Assembly: GCA_902493375.1 (NCBI GenBank)
Contig: CABUPH010000026.1
Span: forward strand, 1 to 22,584
From: an uncultured Collinsella sp.
Lineage (GTDB): Bacteria; Actinomycetota; Coriobacteriia; Coriobacteriales; Coriobacteriaceae
DNA length: 22,584 bases
Direction: 5' to 3'
Shown: positions 8,339 to 13,490 of the stretch, in pieces
How the letters are laid out: the number at the start of each line of letters is the position of its first letter
Numbering within the stretch: position 1 is the stretch's first letter
Program-made: the position numbers and the translations under genes
The notes under the pieces: model-generated
Databases searched by the model: none
The model's input: only the letters and a program-made list of their open reading frames with translations
Told to the model about the DNA's origin: nothing

Positions 8339-8347
8339 AAAGGAAAC

Positions 8348-9370
8348 ATGACTATGACTGATTCGGTTTTCCAGGGTCGCCACCTGCTCTCCACGAGGGA
8401 CTACACCAGGGACGAGCTCATGTGGCCCATCGGCTTCGCCGAGCACCTCAAGGACCTCAAGAAGCAGAACGTCCCGCACCGCTACCTCGAGGGCAAGAAC
8501 GTCGCGCTGCTCTTCGAGAAGACCTCCACCCGCACCCGCGCAGCCTTCACCACCGCCTGCATCGACCTGGGCGCCCACCCCGAGTACCTGGGCAAGGGCG
8601 ACATCCAGCTGGGCAAGAAGGAGACGGTCCTCGACACCGCCAAGGTGCTCGGCTCCATGTTCGACGCCATCGAGTTCCGCGGCTTCAAGCAGGAGCACGT
8701 CGAGCAGCTCGCCGAGCACTCCGGCGTGCCCGTCTGGAACGGCCTCACTGACCGCGAGCACCCCACGCAGATGCTCGCCGACTTCATGACCATCAAGGAG
8801 CACTTCGGCAGGCTCGAGGGCCTCACGCTCGCCTACTGCGGCCAGGGTCGCAACAACGTCCAGAACTCCCTGATGATCACCTCCGCCATCCTCGGTGTGA
8901 ACTACGTCAACGCCACCCCCAAGGAGCTCGAGCCCGACCCCGAGATCGTCGCCCTCGCGCAGAAGTTCGCCGCCGAGTCCGGCGCGACCATCCGCGTCAC
9001 CAACGACCCCGTGGACGCCGTCCGCGGCGCCGACGCCGTCTACACCAACGTCTGGGCGGCCATGGGCGAGGAGTCCCAGTTCGCCGAGCGCGTCCGCCTG
9101 ATGTCCCCGTTCCAGGTCAACGCCGAGCTCGTCTCCCACATCGAGAACCCCGACTGGATCTTCCTGCACTGCCTCCCGGCCTTCCACAACGCCGAGACCG
9201 AGTACGCCGCCAAGATCAAGGAGGAGCACGGCATCGAGGCCATGGAGTGCACCGACGACGTGATCTACAGCGAGCACTCCCGCTGCTTCGAGGAGGCCGA
9301 GAACCGCATGCACACCATCAAGGCCATCATGGCCGCGACCCTCGGCAACCTCTACATCCCGCGCGTCTAA
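8348..9370 (+). CDS. Ornithine carbamoyltransferase-like enzyme with altered substrate pocket
   Basis: A 340-residue aspartate/ornithine carbamoyltransferase-family protein. The carbamoyl-phosphate residues are intact: STRTR (60-64), HPTQ (138-141), HCLP (274-277) and R320 in ENRMHTIK. Overall it resembles catabolic ArcB, including LHCLPAFH. The classical L-ornithine contacts differ. The usual T-D-V-W-V-S-M-G reads TNVWAAMG (233-240), so Asp becomes N234 and Ser becomes A238, and GDxRNN reads GQGRNN (165-170). In OTC those Asp and Ser residues contact ornithine, so a different amine acceptor is likely. Possible roles are phosphorolysis of a ureido compound to an amine plus carbamoyl phosphate, or the reverse. 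The start at 8348 follows AAAGGAAAC. Almost all codons end in C or G, suggesting very high expression or transfer. Plain OTC remains possible. Confidence 0.85.
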   Translation: MTMTDSVFQGRHLLSTRDYTRDELMWPIGFAEHLKDLKKQNVPHRYLEGKNVALLFEKTSTRTRAAFTTACIDLGAHPEYLGKGDIQLGKKETVLDTAKVLGSMFDAIEFRGFKQEHVEQLAEHSGVPVWNGLTDREHPTQMLADFMTIKEHFGRLEGLTLAYCGQGRNNVQNSLMITSAILGVNYVNATPKELEPDPEIVALAQKFAAESGATIRVTNDPVDAVRGADAVYTNVWAAMGEESQFAERVRLMSPFQVNAELVSHIENPDWIFLHCLPAFHNAETEYAAKIKEEHGIEAMECTDDVIYSEHSRCFEEAENRMHTIKAIMAATLGNLYIPRV

Positions 9371-9391
9371 CCGCGCCACGGACCGACCGCA

Positions 9392-9421
9392 CGCCGCGGC
9401 CCGCCCCTCCGGGCCGCGGCG
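9392..9421 (+). other. Intercistronic hairpin without U tract
   Basis: A perfect 12-base-pair stem (9392-9403 with 9410-9421) around the loop CCCCTC. No U run follows, so it is unlikely to be an intrinsic terminator. Such stems between cistrons can stabilise the upstream message or mark a processing point, which would favour the carbamoyltransferase over the genes behind it. Confidence 0.6.
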
Positions 9422-9442
9422 CCTCACGTAAGGAAATACACC

Positions 9443-10960
9443 ATGGCTGAAGAAATCAAGGAAAAGCCGGCGAGGAAGAAATTCCAGATGCCGAACACCT
9501 ATGTGATCCTGTTCGCCGTCATCGCCTTCATCGCCCTCCTGACCTGGTTCGTCCCCGGCGGAGCCTACGAGCTCTCCGAGGGCGGCGACGCCATCGCCGG
9601 CACCTACCACGTGGTCGAGAGCAACCCCCAGGGCCTCTGGGACATCTTCATGGCCCCCATCACCGGCATGCTCGGCGGTGGCACGGTCTCCGGCGCCATT
9701 TCGATCTCCCTCACCATCATGCTGTTCGGCAGCTTACTCGAGATGATGGATCGCACCTGCGCGCTCAAGACGGCCATCAAGCGCATCACTATCGCCAATC
9801 AGAACAACATGCATGCGCTGATCGCCATCCTCGTTATCCTGATGGCGTTCTTCGGTACGCTCGAAGGCGCCTATGAGGAAGGCATCGTCTACTTCCTGAT
9901 GTTCGTGCCCGTCATCCTGGCCCTCGGCCTCGATACGGTCACCGCGATCATGATCGTCGTCCTCGGCACCCAGATCGGCTGCCTCTCGTCGATCATTAAC
10001 CCGTTCTCCACGGGCATCGCATCGGGTATCGCCGGCATCTCCCCTGGCGAGGGCATGATTCCCCGCATCGCGATGTTCGTCATCTTCACCGGCCTCGTCA
10101 TCCTCCTGATCTGCCGCTACGCCGACAAGATCAAGGCGCATCCCGAGAAGTCCGTCCAGTTCTTCCGGCGCGAGCAGGACCTCAAGGAGTTCCCCGCCGC
10201 CGACGACGAGGACCTCACCCTCACCGGTCGCCAGAAGGGCGCGCTCGCACTGTTCGTACTTACCTTCGTCTTTATGATCGTCGGTCTGACCCCCTGGACC
10301 TCCCTCAACCCCGAGTGGACGTTCTTCGAGGACTTCGTCGCATGGGTCGCCGCAACCCCGGGCCTGCGCAACGTCCTGGGCACCGACATCACCGCCTTCG
10401 GAAACTGGTATTTCCCCGAGCTCTCGATGATCACCCTGATCATGGTCATCCTCATCGGCGTAGTCATGCACTATGATGCCGACACTATCATCGATACGAT
10501 TCTCAAGGGCGCCTCCGGCCTGGTCTCCACCGCCTTCGTCGTGCCGCTGGCACGCGGCATCCAGGTCGTCATGGACAACGGCCAGATCACCCCGTCCATC
10601 CTCAACATGTGCGAGAACGCGCTGGCCTCCCTGCCGCCCTTCGCCTTCGTCGTCGTCGCCCTGGTCTGCTACTTCCTCATCGCCTGCCTGATCCCCAGCT
10701 CCACCGGCCTCGCCGCCGCCACCATGGGCATCATGGGCACGCTGTCCACCTTCGCCGGCGTCGACGTCTACATCATGGTCATCATCTACCTCATGGCGCT
10801 CGGCCTGGCCAAGATGATCACCCCGTGCTCCATCGTCGTCATGACGTGCACGGCCGCGGCGCACATGAGCTACGGCGACTGGGTCAAGAAGATCGCCCCC
10901 ATCGTCGCCGTCCTGTTCGCCGCCTGCTGCGCCTTCCTCTGCGTCCTCGTGATGCTCTAG
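9443..10960 (+). CDS. YfcC-family carrier (basic amino acid or related metabolite antiporter)
   Basis: A 505-residue polytopic protein of the YfcC/DcuC-like superfamily, with about 12 membrane segments. A short charged N-terminus is followed by MPNTYVILFAVIAFIALLTW and FVPGGAY, both typical of YfcC. SSIINPFSTGIASGIAG and LIPSSTGLAAATMGIMG are the paired re-entrant-like motifs seen in the family. Relatives linked to arginine deiminase genes (ArcD-like) exchange arginine for ornithine. Here the carrier lies 72 bases behind the carbamoyltransferase and is probably the substrate/product exchanger of the pathway. AAGGAAA precedes the ATG. Codon bias is extreme at both ends but relaxed from about 9730 to 10120, giving a mosaic appearance. 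Confidence 0.85.
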   Translation: MAEEIKEKPARKKFQMPNTYVILFAVIAFIALLTWFVPGGAYELSEGGDAIAGTYHVVESNPQGLWDIFMAPITGMLGGGTVSGAISISLTIMLFGSLLEMMDRTCALKTAIKRITIANQNNMHALIAILVILMAFFGTLEGAYEEGIVYFLMFVPVILALGLDTVTAIMIVVLGTQIGCLSSIINPFSTGIASGIAGISPGEGMIPRIAMFVIFTGLVILLICRYADKIKAHPEKSVQFFRREQDLKEFPAADDEDLTLTGRQKGALALFVLTFVFMIVGLTPWTSLNPEWTFFEDFVAWVAATPGLRNVLGTDITAFGNWYFPELSMITLIMVILIGVVMHYDADTIIDTILKGASGLVSTAFVVPLARGIQVVMDNGQITPSILNMCENALASLPPFAFVVVALVCYFLIACLIPSSTGLAAATMGIMGTLSTFAGVDVYIMVIIYLMALGLAKMITPCSIVVMTCTAAAHMSYGDWVKKIAPIVAVLFAACCAFLCVLVML

Positions 10961-10990
10961 GTCTAGGCGCTACTCCCCCGCGGGAATCCT

Positions 10991-11029
10991 CGCGCGGCGG
11001 GCAAGCCCCTCCGTTTTTCCCGCCGCGCG
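10991..11029 (+). terminator. Intercistronic hairpin with overlapping terminator-like fold
   Basis: CGCGCGGCGGG (10991-11001) pairs perfectly with CCCGCCGCGCG (11019-11029). Inside it a shorter alternative fold (CGG/CCG and GGG/CCC with a CAAG loop, about 10995-11013) is followed directly by five U (11014-11018), as in an intrinsic terminator. The short fold would form first during transcription. It may give partial termination before the hydrolase gene. Confidence 0.5.
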
Positions 11030-11072
11030 CATTCCATCTAAGGTATGTAGGTCTTAAAGAAAGGAACCTGCC

Positions 11073-11930
11073 ATGTCTGAAGAGAAAATCTACGTCTCCA
11101 ACGCCACCAATCCGCTCAAAAAGGTCATGATGTGCTCGCCGAAGTACTACACCTTCAACGGCATCAACGTCATCACCTCCGAATGGATGAAGAAGGGCGA
11201 TACCGAACAGAACGACATCATGGTCAAGGAATGGCAGATGCTCGTTGACGCCTACAAGGATAACGGCATCGAGGTCGTCGAGGTCGAGGCCAACCCCAAG
11301 TACGAGGTCATGACCTTTGCCCGCGACTATGGTTGCATGATCAAGGAAGGCGCCGTCATGGGCCACTTCCGTCATCCGGTCCGCCAGATCGAGGCCCAGT
11401 CCTATGAGGCAAAGCTTAAGGAGATGGGTGTCCCCATCGTCGCCCGCGTTAACGCAGGTTGCATGGAGGGCGGCGACTTCTGGATGATCGATGAGCATAC
11501 GCTCGCCTGGGGCATGGTCGATCGTACCGATGAACAGGGAGTCGCCAGCCTCCGCCATCAGCTCGAGAAGTTTGGCTATACCGTCGTCGGCGTTCCCTGC
11601 CCGCCCGACAACCTGCACCTTGACATGATCTTTAACATCGTCGCTCCCCAAGTTGCGCTCGCTTGCATTGACCAGCTGCCCTATAACTTCCTGCAGATGC
11701 TCAAGCGCCGCGGCTTCGAGCTCATCCCCGTCGCCAGTGAGGATATGTACAAGCACGGCTGCAACGTCCAGTGCATCGGCAACAACAAGGTCGTTGCCAT
11801 CGAGAAGAACAAGCACATCAACGACAAGATGCGCGCTCTGGGCATCGAGGTCATCGACGTGCCGCTCGACCAGATCCTGCACGCCGGCGGCGGCCCGCAC
11901 TGCCTGACCCAGCCGATCGAGCGTCCGTAG
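11073..11930 (+). CDS. Arginine deiminase/DDAH-fold guanidino hydrolase
   Basis: A 285-residue amidinotransferase-superfamily enzyme. It shows the guanidino-hydrolase catalytic set: FARD (82-85, guanidine-binding Asp), EGGD (132-135), LHLD (181-184 with H182) and nucleophile C277 in HAGGGPHCLTQPI. ArcA arginine deiminases are about 410 residues with an added helical domain; this protein is the minimal fold, closer in size to dimethylarginine dimethylaminohydrolases. The expected reaction is hydrolysis of a guanidino group, giving a ureido product with release of ammonia or an amine. The ureido product would be the natural substrate for the carbamoyltransferase upstream. AAAGGAA precedes the ATG. 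The exact substrate is not determined. Agmatine deiminase is unlikely, because that family is longer and has a different Cys motif. Confidence 0.82.
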   Translation: MSEEKIYVSNATNPLKKVMMCSPKYYTFNGINVITSEWMKKGDTEQNDIMVKEWQMLVDAYKDNGIEVVEVEANPKYEVMTFARDYGCMIKEGAVMGHFRHPVRQIEAQSYEAKLKEMGVPIVARVNAGCMEGGDFWMIDEHTLAWGMVDRTDEQGVASLRHQLEKFGYTVVGVPCPPDNLHLDMIFNIVAPQVALACIDQLPYNFLQMLKRRGFELIPVASEDMYKHGCNVQCIGNNKVVAIEKNKHINDKMRALGIEVIDVPLDQILHAGGGPHCLTQPIERP

Positions 11931-11972
11931 TCCGAACGTTTCGCCTGGACAGTATTTGTCCGAGCCTCTCAT

Positions 11973-12016
11973 GGGGCGCCGCTCCGCTGGATTCCGGCGC
12001 TGCGGCGCCCCTTTTT
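11973..12016 (+). terminator. Strong intrinsic terminator inside the gene cluster
   Basis: GGGGCGCCGC (11973-11982) pairs perfectly with GCGGCGCCCC (12002-12011). A second inner stem CGCTGG/CCGGCG around an ATT loop is separated by a symmetric TC/CT internal loop. Five U follow (12012-12016). It stands between the hydrolase and the dehydrogenase, so the dehydrogenase depends on read-through, antitermination or its own promoter. Confidence 0.85.
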
Positions 12017-12051
12017 ACCCACAAGCCCCTCAAAGGGGAAAGGAAGCACCC

Positions 12052-13059
12052 ATGAAGATCTTGATCAGCGATTATGCCGAGAGCATGATGCCCCAGCACG
12101 ACCTCGAAACCGAGACCCTCAAATCTCATCTGGGTGAGGATATCGATGTTGAGGTTTACGCGTATACCGATGAGGCACGCGAGGAGTTCTACGAGCATCT
12201 TGCCGATGCCGACGCTCTGCTCACTGCCTTCATCAAGGTGGACAAGGAAGCGTTCGAGCACGCTCCCAAACTCAAGGTCATCGCCATCAACGCCACCGGC
12301 TATGACAACGTAGACATGGACGAGGCAACTGCGCGCGGCGTGGGCGTCTGCCCCGTCGGCGAATACTGCACCTGGGATGTCTCCGAAAGCGCCATCGCCT
12401 ATATGTACGCGCTCAACAAGAACTTCAAGTTCTACATCGGTCAGATTGAGCAGGAGCACCGTTGGGATTACGCCGCGGCTCCCGAGGTGCCTCGTCTTGA
12501 AGACCAGACCCTCGGCATCTTTGGTTTTGGCAAAATCGGCAAGTGCACCGCCCGTAAAGCCAAGGGCCTTGTCAAGCGCATCATCTCCAACGACCCCTTT
12601 ATCGACCAGAACCTTTTTGGGCAAAACGGTGTCGAGCAGGCCGAGATCGACGAGGTTTTGGCCGAGGCCGACATCATTATCAATCATATGAATCTTAACG
12701 AGACGAACTATCATTACTTTGACGCCGAGAAGTTCGCCAAGATGAAGAAAAAGCCCATCGTCATTAACCTGGGCCGTGGCCTCTGCATGGACGAACCCGC
12801 TCTTATCGAAGCTCTCGATTCTGGCCAGATTCGCGCGTTTGGCGCCGATGTTCTGTATGACGAGACGCCCGACCTGGCAAACCACCCGCTCGTTGGCCGC
12901 GACAACGTGATTATCACGCCGCACTCTGCGTTCTATTCGTCTTCGTCGCTACGCGACCTCATGATCTTCCCGTGCAACAACATCGGACACTTCCTCAAGG
13001 GCGAAAAGGACCAGCTCTTCAAGTTGGTTAACGACGTTCCTGTCGTAAACGTGTTGTAG
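12052..13059 (+). CDS. D-isomer-specific 2-hydroxyacid dehydrogenase
   Basis: A 335-residue NAD-dependent dehydrogenase. It has the Rossmann motif GFGKIG (158-163) and the catalytic triad of the family: R242 in INLGRG, E271 in YDETPDL and H291 in TPHSAF. Length and layout are normal for D-lactate dehydrogenase/CtBP-type enzymes, which interconvert a 2-oxo acid and a D-2-hydroxy acid in the cytoplasm. Its place behind a guanidino hydrolase and a modified carbamoyltransferase suggests the carbon skeleton of the pathway bears an alpha-hydroxy or alpha-keto group, but simple redox balancing (D-lactate type) is also possible. GGGGAAAGGAAG precedes the ATG at 12052; the longer in-frame ATG at 11956 would translate through a terminator and is rejected. 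Confidence 0.9.
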   Translation: MKILISDYAESMMPQHDLETETLKSHLGEDIDVEVYAYTDEAREEFYEHLADADALLTAFIKVDKEAFEHAPKLKVIAINATGYDNVDMDEATARGVGVCPVGEYCTWDVSESAIAYMYALNKNFKFYIGQIEQEHRWDYAAAPEVPRLEDQTLGIFGFGKIGKCTARKAKGLVKRIISNDPFIDQNLFGQNGVEQAEIDEVLAEADIIINHMNLNETNYHYFDAEKFAKMKKKPIVINLGRGLCMDEPALIEALDSGQIRAFGADVLYDETPDLANHPLVGRDNVIITPHSAFYSSSSLRDLMIFPCNNIGHFLKGEKDQLFKLVNDVPVVNVL

Positions 13060-13090
13060 GAGCTTAAACTGCTTCCAGAACACGCGGCTC

Positions 13091-13126
13091 AACGGGATGA
13101 AGGCCTATTCTTCATCCCGTTTTATT
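13091..13126 (+). terminator. Terminator of the carbamoyltransferase-to-dehydrogenase operon
   Basis: A perfect 12-base-pair stem AACGGGATGAAG/CTTCATCCCGTT (13091-13102 with 13110-13121) with loop GCCTATT and a T-rich tail (GTTTTATT). It follows the dehydrogenase stop by about 30 bases. Confidence 0.92.
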
Positions 13127-13226
13127 GCTCCCCCTATCGTCTAAGCGACGTGCAGTCGCCGCGAACCAAAACAGCAGGGGCCACCAGACCAACAGAAAAG
13201 GGATCACTAGGGACCAGTCCTTAAAA

Positions 13227-13245
13227 ATACCCGCATCTATATGCG
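13227..13245 (+). promoter_or_regulatory. Candidate operator upstream of the second YfcC carrier
   Basis: CGCAT-CTAT-ATGCG is a perfect 5-base dyad (13232-13245). With its left flank ATACC, 15 of 18 positions match the site upstream of the PucR-like gene (6792-6809). It adjoins a second dyad (13246-13264), so two proteins or a promoter may overlap here. Confidence 0.45.
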
Positions 13246-13381
13246 ACAACGTATATTACATTGTACGTTTACCGATAGGTCGGCTCGTTTGCGGAATACA
13301 TGCCACCATAGATGTCCTCACATACTCACCGGATGGTATTATTGATATGTGATGCACGCTTTATTAAACGCATTACTTCCC

Positions 13382-13409
13382 CGACTTGAAGGGTGCAGCT
13401 TTCAAGTCG
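13382..13409 (+). other. Leader stem-loop, 9 base pairs
   Basis: CGACTTGAA (13382-13390) and TTCAAGTCG (13401-13409) are perfect inverted repeats around a ten-base spacer. No U tract follows. It could be an operator or part of a leader fold together with the hairpin at 13442-13471. Confidence 0.5.
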
Positions 13410-13441
13410 ACAACAGAGTCAAGACCTTATTGATTAACGAG

Positions 13442-13471
13442 AGCCCCGTCTCCCATGGCGGAGGCAGGGCT
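13442..13471 (+). other. Leader hairpin before the second carrier
   Basis: AGCCC (13442-13446) pairs with GGGCT (13467-13471), and inside TCTCC (13449-13453) pairs with GGAGG (13460-13464) across a CG/CA internal loop. It ends nine bases before the AAGGAG ribosome binding site (13480-13484). It is a possible translational or transcriptional control element. Confidence 0.45.
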
Positions 13472-13490
13472 TTCCGTGAAGGAGCTTTGT

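Larger units (their letters stand above)
8024..8347 (+). promoter_or_regulatory. Upstream and leader region of the carbamoyltransferase gene
   Basis: This 324-base gap has two unlike halves. Positions 8024-8140 are AT-rich, with the palindrome CGAGTTAACTCG (8026-8037) and ATTTGT-N8-ACAAAT (8121-8140). Positions 8141-8347 are GC-rich. They carry a direct repeat CTTTGAGT (8155-8162 and 8198-8205) flanking the GCATCTGGGTGC motif (8179-8190), then a strongly folded leader. No coding region is supported; the in-frame extension of the next gene to 8207 has no good ribosome binding site. Confidence 0.5.
13060..13490 (+). promoter_or_regulatory. Long upstream region of the second YfcC carrier
   Basis: A 431-base noncoding stretch. 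It begins with a terminator (13091-13126). After this come the candidate operator 13227-13245, a dyad ACAACGTA-TAT-TACATTGT (13246-13264, one mismatch) over a possible -10 TATATT (13252-13257), a 9-base-pair stem at 13382-13409 and a second hairpin at 13442-13471 just before the ribosome binding site. I see no gene in it; the open frame at 13125-13352 has no ribosome binding site and unlike codon use. Confidence 0.5.

Noticed and set aside
8207..8347. 47-residue N-terminal extension of the carbamoyltransferase
   Set aside because: No ribosome binding site precedes 8207. The family normally starts near 8348, where AAAGGAAAC is present, and the extension covers the structured leader.
8348..9370. 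Calling the gene anabolic argF or catabolic arcB outright
   Set aside because: Key ornithine-contact residues are substituted and no arginine biosynthesis gene, arcA of normal size or carbamate kinase is nearby.
8240..9610. 456-residue minus-strand open frame opposite the carbamoyltransferase
   Set aside because: It is a by-product of extreme G/C-ending codons on the plus strand. Its composition (runs of Gly, Val, Leu, Asp, Glu) fits no family, and the plus-strand gene is certain.
9734..10864. 376-residue minus-strand open frame opposite the first carrier
   Set aside because: Low-complexity Asp/Glu/Gly/His protein, antisense to a clear membrane carrier; a codon-bias shadow.
11956..12051. 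32-residue N-terminal extension of the dehydrogenase
   Set aside because: It would translate straight through the terminator stem and T tract, and MKILISDYAE at 12052 is the normal family start.
13125..13352. 75-residue plus-strand frame between dehydrogenase and second carrier
   Set aside because: It starts inside the terminator tail, has no ribosome binding site and codes for no recognisable motif.
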